Below, piece by piece: positions 6,997 to 14,078 of a stretch of 17,982 bases of DNA (within the stretch, counting starts at the first letter, position 1; the number at the start of each line of letters is the position of its first letter). Location: contig CAPZCD010000020.1 in the NCBI GenBank assembly GCA_948744995.1, positions 1 to 17,982 of the forward strand, read 5' to 3'. Made by a program: the position numbers and the translations under genes. Under the pieces are notes generated by a model that ran no database searches, was not told where the DNA came from, and worked only from the letters and a program-made list of their open reading frames with translations. Origin of the DNA: an uncultured Rickettsiales bacterium (GTDB lineage: Bacteria; Pseudomonadota; Alphaproteobacteria; Rickettsiales; UBA1997).

Positions 6997-8031
6997 CTAA
7001 GGTGTCTGGCCATAGCCTAATCCTGAACTTTGTCCCGTAAATTGTCGAGTAGTATCCTTATCACAACCAGTTAGTTTTTCCTGTTCTACCCTGAGACGAG
7101 CAAATTTTTCATGTAAATCCGCATTAGGTGGGGTAGCTGCCTCTACAATTTTTTTCCATGATTCTGGAAGACACGATTCTAATTCTCGAACCTGTCCCAA
7201 CCTACTATCAATCTTTTTTATGAAATCACCTAATTCTTCTTGTGATTTTTTTTGTCCTTCATTTTTAAGAAATTCCATCAATTCTTTTTCTTTTTTCCCA
7301 GCTGTTTCTACAAATTTTCCAATCAACTCATTATTATTAGCTCTAAGTAAAAATAATATTCCAGTTACTATTAAAAGTGGTGGAAAAGCTGCACTAATAG
7401 CCGTAGCAGCAATAAATGCTGCACTTTTCCCCATTTCAACACCATTTTTTGGACTTATTTCATTATTATATTCTCCAACTTCTTGTTGCGATTCTCCCGC
7501 CCAAATTTTAACTACTTCAAGATTTAGTTCATTATCTTTGCTGGTTACGTACGCCTTATCCCACTTAGCTAAGTCTTCCGAATATTCGGGCCACATTTCC
7601 ATTATTAGATCCCTATTGCAGACGTAATCTGCGGTTGCAAGGTCTAATGAATTTTCCTGACCTGTTATCTGGTCGAAATCATTAAAAATTCTAGGTAAAG
7701 AACTACTATATTCGTCTAAAAAATTATCTGCCGTATAGCCATTGCCAAAATCAATATTTCTTATTTCTTCGTAATCTTTACTCGATCTCAAATCCTGAAT
7801 GAATAAACCTAATTCATTCTGATTGCCTCCTCTAGAAACAATATCTCTAAGTCTTTCGAAATTTTCTCTAACAAATTCTCTGTTGTTACTCAATGAAATA
7901 ATATGATAAAATATGGAAAAAACATCAAGACTATTTTTATCTTCTTTACCTAATATTTTTTTTATAAAATCAATTCTTATTTCTTTCAAATCTTTAGGTT
8001 TATTTTCTTCCTTATTTTTTTCTTCTACCAT
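6997..8031 (-). CDS. Hypothetical protein with a single central hydrophobic segment
   Basis: The 344-residue protein is not a family I recognise. Residues 1-195 are soluble and strongly charged, starting with a Lys/Glu-rich leader (VEEKNKEENKPKDLKE). Residues about 201-229 are a long Ala/Ile/Leu-rich hydrophobic stretch with an internal PP (AAFPPLLIV), enough for one membrane span or a hairpin. Residues 235-330 are charged and helical, likely coiled coil, ending in a Gly/Gln/Ser-rich tail. There is no signal peptide. It is monocistronic, convergent with the 6S RNA and divergent from the glycosyltransferase at 8246, with a perfect extended -10 at 8100-8108. The sequence has normal codon texture and no internal stops, so I consider it real. 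A membrane-active or secreted lineage-specific protein is possible, but nothing in the sequence proves it. Confidence 0.8.
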   Translation of the reverse strand: MVEEKNKEENKPKDLKEIRIDFIKKILGKEDKNSLDVFSIFYHIISLSNNREFVRENFERLRDIVSRGGNQNELGLFIQDLRSSKDYEEIRNIDFGNGYTADNFLDEYSSSLPRIFNDFDQITGQENSLDLATADYVCNRDLIMEMWPEYSEDLAKWDKAYVTSKDNELNLEVVKIWAGESQQEVGEYNNEISPKNGVEMGKSAAFIAATAISAAFPPLLIVTGILFLLRANNNELIGKFVETAGKKEKELMEFLKNEGQKKSQEELGDFIKKIDSRLGQVRELESCLPESWKKIVEAATPPNADLHEKFARLRVEQEKLTGCDKDTTRQFTGQSSGLGYGQTP

Positions 8032-8099
8032 AAGACAACTAGTAATTGCTTACTGGAATTATAAAAATTTCCTTTAAGAAAACAAGATAAATATTCAGT

Positions 8100-8108
8100 A
8101 TTATAACA
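8100..8108 (-). promoter_or_regulatory. Extended -10 promoter element for the 6997-8031 gene
   Basis: The minus strand reads TGTTATAAT, identical to the element in front of the ABC exporter pair at 2943-2951. No clear -35 is seen (TTAAAT about 18 nt upstream). Expected initiation near 8093 gives a leader of roughly 60 nt; an AAAGGA in this leader is too far from the ATG at 8031 to be its ribosome-binding site. Confidence 0.45.
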
Positions 8109-8245
8109 TTAAACTTTATTATTATTTAATACTTATACTAAGTACGCATATTTAATTAATTAAGATACTACAACTATCCATTCCATTGATCTTTTAAACA
8201 GAAATTATATAGTTAAATGTATACTTAGCTTATTTTTCTAAAAAA

Positions 8246-9685
8246 ATGAATAAAAAAATGACTTTATTAATTGTTTTCGGAATATTGTTAGCAATAATTA
8301 GCATACAAAAAAAGATATACGATATTAATGAATACGCAATATTCAATAAAAATATTAATTACAAATATCTAACAAAAAAAATAAATAAATTTTTAGAAAA
8401 TAAGACGCCAAAACATTTCGACAATGAACCTAAAGTCACAATAGTAACAGTAGTCCGTAACATAATTAGCCAAGGCAGAAAAGAAATGTTAATAAGGAAT
8501 TTTGAATCGGTTCATAGACAAGATTATAAGAACATAGAGCATCTAATAATAGATGGAGCATCCAATGATGGAACTGTAGAATTGTTAGAGGAATACAAAC
8601 AAAAAGGTTGGATTAGGTACATTTCAGAACCAGATGATGGAATATATGATGCTATGAATAAAGGTATAGATTTGGCTACCGGTAAATACATAAATTTTCT
8701 TAATTCCGACGATTATTTTATAGATGACTATGCCATATTGGCCTCAATTTCAGCTATGGAGGAAAATAAGGCAGATTTTTCTTTTGCAGCAAATTTAACC
8801 GAGAAAAAATTTTTCAAAAATACTATAAATACTATAAATGAAAAAGCGGTGATTAGTGGTTTGCTACTAAACCACCAAACTTTATTTACAACTAAAGAAT
8901 CTTTAGTTAATTTAGGCAAATTTAATAAAAAAATTATAGTGTCAGCTGATTTAGACTTTATTTTGAAATTGTTTATTAATGGATATATATTTGTGAATAT
9001 TTCACCTAGAACCGTCGTCTCTTACAATGGTAATGGATTTTCATTTAAAAATCAAAAAATTTGCAGAGAAGAGATGATTAATTTTTTCAAAAGAGCCTAT
9101 GAGAATACTACTAGTCTAACTCAAGAACAAATCCATGAATTAGCTGTATGTCATAAATTAGACGGGGATGTACTATCAAAATTAGTTGATTTTTATGGAG
9201 ATAAAAATCCACTATTAGTTAATAAAATTAAGGATATATTCAATTATAGACCACTATATGGTTATGGTCTATTTGGTTTAATACCAATAATCACAAACTA
9301 CGTCAAGGGTGTTAGCAGCAACTACAAAATACAAACAAGATTATTTAATTTTTTACCAATAATGGGCAGATATTCCAATAACGAATGTAAAGACTTTGAT
9401 ATAATTAATATAAATAAAATAAAGCTATTTGATATAATTCCAATTATTTCCAGTAAAAATGTCATTATTGCAGATTATGATAGTGAAATTCGCCCACAGC
9501 ATAGAGAGGTAAAATTATTTAACAAAATTCTTTTATATACGTCATATGAATCGTTTACCTTTGAGAAAAATGGATTAACATATATTAAAGAAACTAAGTT
9601 ATTTGATCTATTTCCTTTTAAACAAACCAAAGTAGTTTGTTTAGATGAAACAAACAAATGTAAGGAAACCATTAAATATTATTGA
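8246..9685 (+). CDS. Family-2 glycosyltransferase with C-terminal KLF repeats
   Basis: The 479-residue protein begins with a hydrophobic helix (about residues 5-20), then a GT-A fold glycosyltransferase domain (about 62-265). Visible GT2 motifs are VTIVTVVRN (64-72), IDGASNDGT (102-110), SEPDDGIYDAMNKGI (127-141), the FLNSDD metal-binding region (151-156) and HQTLF plus SADLDF further on. This is the WcaA/WcaE-like group that transfers sugars from nucleotide donors during surface polysaccharide synthesis. The N-terminal helix suggests attachment to the inner membrane. Residues 339-460 contain five imperfect copies of a motif like K-x-KLF-D-x-x-P-I, starting near 342, 366, 394, 424 and 452. 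The gene stands alone, convergent with virB9. There is no good Shine-Dalgarno; a second in-frame ATG is four codons in. The acceptor and sugar cannot be named. Confidence 0.9.
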   Translation: MNKKMTLLIVFGILLAIISIQKKIYDINEYAIFNKNINYKYLTKKINKFLENKTPKHFDNEPKVTIVTVVRNIISQGRKEMLIRNFESVHRQDYKNIEHLIIDGASNDGTVELLEEYKQKGWIRYISEPDDGIYDAMNKGIDLATGKYINFLNSDDYFIDDYAILASISAMEENKADFSFAANLTEKKFFKNTINTINEKAVISGLLLNHQTLFTTKESLVNLGKFNKKIIVSADLDFILKLFINGYIFVNISPRTVVSYNGNGFSFKNQKICREEMINFFKRAYENTTSLTQEQIHELAVCHKLDGDVLSKLVDFYGDKNPLLVNKIKDIFNYRPLYGYGLFGLIPIITNYVKGVSSNYKIQTRLFNFLPIMGRYSNNECKDFDIININKIKLFDIIPIISSKNVIIADYDSEIRPQHREVKLFNKILLYTSYESFTFEKNGLTYIKETKLFDLFPFKQTKVVCLDETNKCKETIKYY

Positions 9686-9720
9686 TTAAAGCAATGAAAT
9701 ATCAGAAAAATGACAACATC

Positions 9721-9760
9721 CATAAATTTTCCAATTTATATTTATGAATTGTGCTTTTTT
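9721..9760 (+). terminator. Possible A/T-rich terminator after the glycosyltransferase gene
   Basis: ATAAATT (9722-9728) pairs with AATTTAT (9733-9739) around a TTCC loop; an alternative pairing joins CATAAAT with ATTTATG (9740-9746). A T6 run follows at 9755-9760. The stem has no G-C pairs and the T run is not directly adjacent, so it is a weak candidate in the gap between the convergent glycosyltransferase and virB9 genes. Confidence 0.22.
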
Positions 9761-9769
9761 GTACTCTGT

Positions 9770-10525
9770 CTACTTCAACCCTTTCAAACTATACAAGTTA
9801 TTATTATATATACAAACTATATCATTTCCACTTCGCAGCGTAAAATTGCTAGCCAATTGTTCCACAACTATATAATTTTCCACAATCCTATAATTTACCA
9901 TAGCCTCATAACCATCTGAATCCACTGCATATATTGCTGGCATCTCATAGCTGTTTTTATTAGGAAATTCTATATAGGTAAATTCACCGTCATCAAAAAC
10001 TTTCGATGGAGCTATGTTATCACTGCCACTATATTCATAATCAAAATTATAGGCATCCAAATTTCTTAGATCTGGTAAATCACTTCTTTTTGAATTTACA
10101 TCAAGCACCACGATATTTTTATCCCCAGATTCCGGATACATAAATTTTATATAGAATAAAACATCATCTTCCGTAACAGATGCAGCTTCTACAGCATCAA
10201 GTTCAAAATGATAGGTCCTTTTATTTGTCATAATTGTCATATTGGTATTAGCAAAATTTAATACCGGCTTCAAAAATAATTTATTATCCATAACCGTCGT
10301 TTGCCACGCCGATGTGTCACCCATAGAAATTGTTTGTACTGCTTCCCCTTCTTCAAATTCTATATAAGATTGTGACAGATAATGTCCCACATATCTATAA
10401 ACTTCATTTGGATTATACACATAGGCTCTAAATCTCTTTTCAGAACCTATAATTCTTGGTAACTGCACTGCAAAAGAATTAATGGCTAAACCTAATACTA
10501 AAAATAACGTAAAAATATTTTTCAT
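9770..10525 (-). CDS. virB9: VirB9-type T4SS outer-membrane core protein
   Basis: The 251-residue protein has a clear signal peptide (residues 1-19, cut expected after SFA) and VirB9/CagX/TrbG features throughout. The N-terminal domain contains GDTSAWQ (69-75) and KLFLKP (82-87). The central part has FYIKFMYP (124-131) and the stretch around NFDYEYSG (160-167). The C-terminal domain ends with ASNFTLRSGNDIVCIYN (225-241), holding the only Cys of the mature protein (Cys238). VirB9 forms the periplasmic and outer-membrane ring of the secretion channel with VirB7 and VirB10. Length is typical and both lobes are present, so this is a full-length copy rather than the truncated VirB9 paralog known in some Rickettsiales. 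Its ATG overlaps the virB8 stop (ATGA). No virB10, virB11 or virD4 follows; the next gene is convergent. Confidence 0.92.
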   Translation of the reverse strand: MKNIFTLFLVLGLAINSFAVQLPRIIGSEKRFRAYVYNPNEVYRYVGHYLSQSYIEFEEGEAVQTISMGDTSAWQTTVMDNKLFLKPVLNFANTNMTIMTNKRTYHFELDAVEAASVTEDDVLFYIKFMYPESGDKNIVVLDVNSKRSDLPDLRNLDAYNFDYEYSGSDNIAPSKVFDDGEFTYIEFPNKNSYEMPAIYAVDSDGYEAMVNYRIVENYIVVEQLASNFTLRSGNDIVCIYNNNLYSLKGLK

Positions 10526-11307
10526 TTTATATCAAAAGTTCTATAGTTTGTAACAACCAAAACAGGCTTTGTAAAATCTTTCTTAAGATTATTGTACTTT
10601 ATAGCTTCATATTTAAAATCCAATAAAATTTTTTGTTTAGCTATAGTCCTTTCACCATTATTAATGGTATGGATTTCATATTCAAGCTCCGCTTCTGTAG
10701 GAATTTTACTTGTAAAAATATAGCTACTCAAGGAAGTCAATATTTTGTTTTTTTTACCATCGCTACTACTTTTTTCCTTAAATTTGAAAGTCTTTATGTA
10801 AACACTTTGAATCACATTTTTATTGAACATATTAGCAGAAATTTGATTAAAATCATTTCTAAACTTTGCCAAAACCTCATTAGTAGAATAATTTTTTATC
10901 TTTAAAAGTTTTTCATTTAAATCTTCTATATTTCCACTTTTGTAATTATGGTTAAATAGCTCTTGCACATACCTTATCAAAAGCAACCTTAAAATAGCTT
11001 CATTAGAATTATAATTCATATTACTTGGTTTTACGGCCTCTATTGTTGTGTAGTAATTTGCCGAGTCTTTTTGAGTTACCATAACTGGAAATTCTTCCGT
11101 TAAGGGCAATATATTATCAATAGTAAGGTATAATAAAACAATTATTATAAAGCTCATAACTGATAGCACTACAAAAAATGTCCTTTCGGATGTAGCACTT
11201 AGATATTTTAAGCAATACCAATCCATTGCGTCATTGAAGTAGTTACCCTCTTCGTAGACTGCTTTCACTACCTCTGAATATTTTGTTTTTTCCTCTTTTT
11301 CTGACAT
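10522..11307 (-). CDS. virB8: VirB8-type T4SS inner-membrane assembly protein
   Basis: The 261-residue protein has the VirB8 layout: a short cytoplasmic N-terminus with YFNDAMDWY (23-31), one transmembrane helix at about 43-63, and a periplasmic domain with an NTF2-like pattern (about 75-261). The C-terminal KPVLVVTNYRTFDI (247-260) corresponds to the conserved end of the family. VirB8 is a bitopic inner-membrane scaffold that contacts VirB4, VirB9 and VirB10. It is followed by virB9 with a 4-nt ATGA overlap, so the two are translationally coupled. The start at 11307 lies 25-31 nt downstream of a plausible -35/-10 promoter with a palindrome over the -10. Only this core pair is present here, as in Rickettsiales where vir genes are split into several islands and virB8-virB9 may be duplicated. 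Confidence 0.9.
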   Translation of the reverse strand: MSEKEEKTKYSEVVKAVYEEGNYFNDAMDWYCLKYLSATSERTFFVVLSVMSFIIIVLLYLTIDNILPLTEEFPVMVTQKDSANYYTTIEAVKPSNMNYNSNEAILRLLLIRYVQELFNHNYKSGNIEDLNEKLLKIKNYSTNEVLAKFRNDFNQISANMFNKNVIQSVYIKTFKFKEKSSSDGKKNKILTSLSSYIFTSKIPTEAELEYEIHTINNGERTIAKQKILLDFKYEAIKYNNLKKDFTKPVLVVTNYRTFDIK

Positions 11308-11337
11308 TTTAGCTGAATATAGATAAATATACCGTCC

Positions 11338-11367
11338 TATACTAGTATACTAAATTGTTTTTGGCAA
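11338..11367 (-). promoter_or_regulatory. Candidate virB8-virB9 promoter with palindromic -10 region
   Basis: On the minus strand, TTGCCA (11362-11367) is followed after 17 nt by TAGTAT (11339-11344), a sigma70-like arrangement, about 30 nt before the virB8 ATG. A perfect 12-bp palindrome, TATACTAGTATA (11338-11349), covers the -10 and could be an operator for a dimeric repressor or regulator. The rest of the 300-nt gap to lnt (11308-11607) has no ORF or RNA that I recognise. Confidence 0.42.
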
Positions 11368-11607
11368 GAGTAGTTTTAACAGGAGAATTATTATTGCCAC
11401 CTAAAAAGTTTACTTTTAAATCTTTATACACAAAAAAATGCACAATCATCTATAAATTACAACATAAATTTCAATAATATTGCTATGAGCTTATAAATAA
11501 TAAATAAATTATATTGATATGCTACTTATAAAGGTTTAAGAATAAATTATTTGAGTTGTAATTTCAAATTAGTTCATCGCTACTGTACCAACAATAACCC
11601 CACCAAA

Positions 11608-13020
11608 CTAATATTCCGGCAACACAACATCCAGCACAGCCACAGTTCCCAACTTTGTTTTTACCACAACTCTACCGAATCTATCAATAACACCACTAAT
11701 CCCTGAATTTGCAACCCTAACAACAGGCATATCATTCTCCAAAGCCCTAAATTTTAACACCTCGAAATGTTGATAGGAGCCACTGCTCTTACCAAACCAA
11801 GCATCATTCGTAACATTAACAATAACATTTGCCTTTTTACTAATCATATTGGTAAAAATAGATTCATAGCATATAATTGGTGCTATACTATCTAAATTTT
11901 CATCTAGATGGACTATTTTTTGTTTTACATCGGATTTAGAAATATCCATGCTACCGGCAATTGAATTCACAAAACTTGGCAAAATTTTCCTAAATGGTAG
12001 ATATTCCCCAAAAGGTACAAGATGGTTCTTGTCATAATAGTCAACTATTTTATTATCCTTAATAAATATAATAGAATTATATATTTTTTTATTATCTTTA
12101 TCTACTCTAATAGCTCCACTAATTAACACTTTATCCTCAGGGAAATTCATATCAAACTCCTTTATATTTAACTCATCTTTATTAATAAAAATACCATAAG
12201 GAACAGCCGTTTCCGGCCATATTACATAGCTAATATCGTCAGAATTCTCCAAACTTAAATCTAGTAGTTTTTTCAGTATCTCTTTCCGTCTATTTCCACT
12301 ATTTTTTATTTCTTGCTGTATATTTGGTTGTACCAGACGTATTTTAAATTCTGATACTTTACCATCATCTACTTTCGATAACCTAACATAACCGAACAGA
12401 GCAGCAGTTACAATTACAGTCAAATAAATCGCTGCATACGAGCTATAGGAGCTATCCTTCAAAACCCAGTAGGAGCTATAAATTAAAACAACGAAAAAGC
12501 CGAATATATAGCTACCGAATATGGAAACTGTCTGTATCGCTAATGGTGAAAAACCAAGACTATAACTAATTATATTCCAAGGAAAACCACTGAATATAAT
12601 CCCCCTCAAATATTCAAAAATAGTCCAAAAAACTGAAAATAAGACCGATACTACAAACCTATTCTCAATATAGTTAGTCACGTACTTCATACAAACTGCT
12701 GTAGCTCCGGTATATAAAGCCAGATAACTGGGTATTATAGTTATAGCAAAAGGAATTAGCCAAGCATGTAATTTTGCCTCTACAAGTAGAGAGCTACAGT
12801 ACCAATAGCAATTTCCAATAAAGTATCCGAAACCAAACATCCAACCTACTAAAAACGATTTTCTGCAATTACCAGACATTACTATTACTTCCAGTAGGTA
12901 ATTAAAGCTGAAAAAAAATACAAAAAAAAGATAAGTTGGTGCGAATGCCAATGAGGAGATAAGCCCAACAAAAAACAAATAAAGATAGCTCCTAGAGCTA
13001 TCTTTATCGAATATAAACAT
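11608..13020 (-). CDS. lnt: Apolipoprotein N-acyltransferase
   Basis: The 470-residue protein is a complete Lnt. It transfers the third acyl chain from a phospholipid to the N-terminal Cys of lipoproteins in the inner membrane, which usually precedes sorting to the outer membrane. Several transmembrane helices occupy residues about 12-210, and a nitrilase/CN-hydrolase domain spans about 225-465. The catalytic triad is visible: Glu270 in WPETAVP, Lys331 in YYDKNHLVPFGEYLPF, and Cys384 in IICYES (E. coli: Glu267, Lys335, Cys387). NVTNDAWFG (402-410) and QH (417-418) are also conserved. It is the last gene of a probable operon; its ATG is 5 nt after the DUF2335-like stop, and an AAGAGA at the end of that gene serves as Shine-Dalgarno. 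A perfect 12-bp inverted repeat lies within its first codons. Confidence 0.97.
   Translation of the reverse strand: MFIFDKDSSRSYLYLFFVGLISSLAFAPTYLFFVFFFSFNYLLEVIVMSGNCRKSFLVGWMFGFGYFIGNCYWYCSSLLVEAKLHAWLIPFAITIIPSYLALYTGATAVCMKYVTNYIENRFVVSVLFSVFWTIFEYLRGIIFSGFPWNIISYSLGFSPLAIQTVSIFGSYIFGFFVVLIYSSYWVLKDSSYSSYAAIYLTVIVTAALFGYVRLSKVDDGKVSEFKIRLVQPNIQQEIKNSGNRRKEILKKLLDLSLENSDDISYVIWPETAVPYGIFINKDELNIKEFDMNFPEDKVLISGAIRVDKDNKKIYNSIIFIKDNKIVDYYDKNHLVPFGEYLPFRKILPSFVNSIAGSMDISKSDVKQKIVHLDENLDSIAPIICYESIFTNMISKKANVIVNVTNDAWFGKSSGSYQHFEVLKFRALENDMPVVRVANSGISGVIDRFGRVVVKTKLGTVAVLDVVLPEY
12979..13007. repeat. 12-bp perfect inverted repeat inside the lnt start region
   Basis: ATAAAGATAGCT (12979-12990) and its exact complement (12996-13007) flank the 5-nt spacer CCTAG. 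It covers lnt codons 5-14, beginning 13 nt into the coding sequence. In the mRNA it would form a stable hairpin just inside the ribosome footprint. It encodes DKDSSRSYLY-type residues, so codon choice for Ser and Tyr may account for part of the symmetry. Confidence 0.6.
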
Positions 13021-13025
13021 TATTT

Positions 13026-13439
13026 TTATCTCTTTGAAACTACTCTTCTTCTCGTCAACTGCTGCTTACGATTTCTTATTTGCGCTGTTGCGGCTCTTCT
13101 TCTTTGTGTGCTCCTTTTTTCAGATTTTAAAATAATGGTAACCACTATTATAAGAGCGGCGAATAAAGCAAATAGAATGTACGCTTCTTTTGTATATTCT
13201 ATCCGCACAAGCTTAAACACTTCATATATAAACAGTGTTGATAATATAAAATTAAACAGCTGACCATAAAAATACACCCTGGCATATTTTTTTTGCAATA
13301 AATGCCTATGTTCTTGCTCTTTCTTTACAAGACTAATCAAATCATCCCCTATACCAAGCTCTTCATACTTAACTAATATTTCTGGCGGCGGTAATATTGA
13401 ATCTTTTCTATTTTCATTACTTAAATTGTTATTTATCAT
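13026..13439 (-). CDS. DUF2335-like two-TM membrane protein
   Basis: From the ATG at 13439 the protein has 137 residues; an upstream in-frame ATG at 13472 would add 11. I prefer 13439 because AAGGAG lies 10 nt before it and it overlaps the end of a small upstream ORF by 11 nt. The N-terminal part has the DUF2335 hallmark LPPPEIL (16-22), with a Tyr-Glu-Glu-rich stretch and KEQEHRH (40-46), the pattern seen in small bacterial and phage-associated DUF2335 membrane proteins. Two transmembrane helices follow (about 55-77 and 85-105), then a very basic tail rich in Arg (106-137), presumably cytoplasmic. Function of the family is not established. It lies directly upstream of lnt (5-nt gap), so they are co-transcribed. 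Confidence 0.78.
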   Translation of the reverse strand: MINNNLSNENRKDSILPPPEILVKYEELGIGDDLISLVKKEQEHRHLLQKKYARVYFYGQLFNFILSTLFIYEVFKLVRIEYTKEAYILFALFAALIIVVTIILKSEKRSTQRRRAATAQIRNRKQQLTRRRVVSKR

Positions 13440-13605
13440 TTGTTTCCATCTCCTTGATTTTATTTCTAACATTTACACTGATTAGGTTGCCAATAATTTT
13501 CCAATCATTGACAAATACATCATCCGGATAATGTTTTATATCGTTGTTCTCCTTGTAAAAAAATGGAATTATGGTAATAAAACCATTTAAAAATCTTTTG
13601 AACAT
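13429..13605 (-). CDS. Small hypothetical protein at the head of the lnt operon
   Basis: An ORF of 58 codons runs from ATG 13605 to TAA 13429. It overlaps by 11 nt the preferred start of the DUF2335-like gene, an arrangement typical of translationally coupled genes. The peptide begins MFKRFLNGF with a short hydrophobic stretch (residues 5-16), then is hydrophilic with DDVFVNDWKIIGNLISVN (28-45) and a charged end. No family recognised. The amino-acid mix (Trp, Asp, Gly, Pro, varied codons) looks more like real coding sequence than low-complexity AT noise. No Shine-Dalgarno is apparent before 13605. Confidence 0.5.
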   Translation of the reverse strand: MFKRFLNGFITIIPFFYKENNDIKHYPDDVFVNDWKIIGNLISVNVRNKIKEMETNDK

Positions 13606-13835
13606 TTTTAGTTTTTTATTTTTATAAAGAAATAATATAACATATTAGAAAAAATTTCAACTTTTATCTTACTGTTGAGATTTTCTTTTTTTGTCTGTAT
13701 TTTGTTGTTAACTATAGCTGATAAGTTAGACTGATTCAAGATGCTACTGGTAAATAAGATTAACAAATACTCTCTCGATGTAAACATATAGGGTATTTAG
13801 TTTAATCTAAAACAAATTTTATGTTTAGACATGAT

Positions 13836-13844
13836 TGTTATATA
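13836..13844 (+). promoter_or_regulatory. Candidate extended -10 upstream of the glycosylation operon
   Basis: TGTTATATA resembles the TGTTATAAT elements found before two other genes in this window and sits within a 5-bp inverted repeat (ATTGT/ACAAT, 13834-13848). Initiation near 13851 would leave about 5 nt before the ATG at 13857. No convincing -35. The rest of the 13606-13856 gap holds no feature that I can support. Confidence 0.3.
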
Positions 13845-13856
13845 CAATTTATAGTA

Positions 13857-14076
13857 ATGACTACAAATTTATTTTTTCACTTCAACTCAGAGAATATGGG
13901 CTATTATTGGAATTAATTTAATAAAATTAAATAAATTTCTATATTTAACAGCAATATATATAATCAGTATTTATAGTTTTTGGCTAATTTTTAAAAAATA
14001 CCAAAAAGAAAAACTAACATTAAACATCCCCCTTGAAAAAGATTATTTTTCCCCTAAACTTAATACATTACATTAA
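13857..14076 (+). pseudogene. Possible frameshifted small membrane-protein gene before the gtrB-like gene
   Basis: From 13861 to the TAA at 14074-14076 a frame stays open for 71 codons, unusual in sequence this AT-rich, but it has no ATG, GTG or TTG start. It encodes a hydrophobic span (FLYLTAIYIISIYSFWLIF) and a polar tail ending 2 nt before the ATG of the next gene. An ATG at 13857 lies in another frame and stops after 19 codons; removing one T from the T6 run at 13872-13877 would join it to the long frame and give a protein of about 72 residues. This suggests a recent frameshift, a sequencing error, or expression by polymerase slippage. It could also be chance. No family recognised. Confidence 0.4.
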
Positions 14077-14078
14077 AA

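Noticed and set aside
7220..7627. 135-codon plus-strand open frame
   Set aside because: Opposite the hypothetical protein at 6997-8031, which has a promoter and a more protein-like composition.
12979..13007. Rickettsial palindromic element inserted in lnt
   Set aside because: Those elements are around 100-150 bp and insert extra residues; this repeat is 29 bp and the Lnt N-terminus is of normal length.
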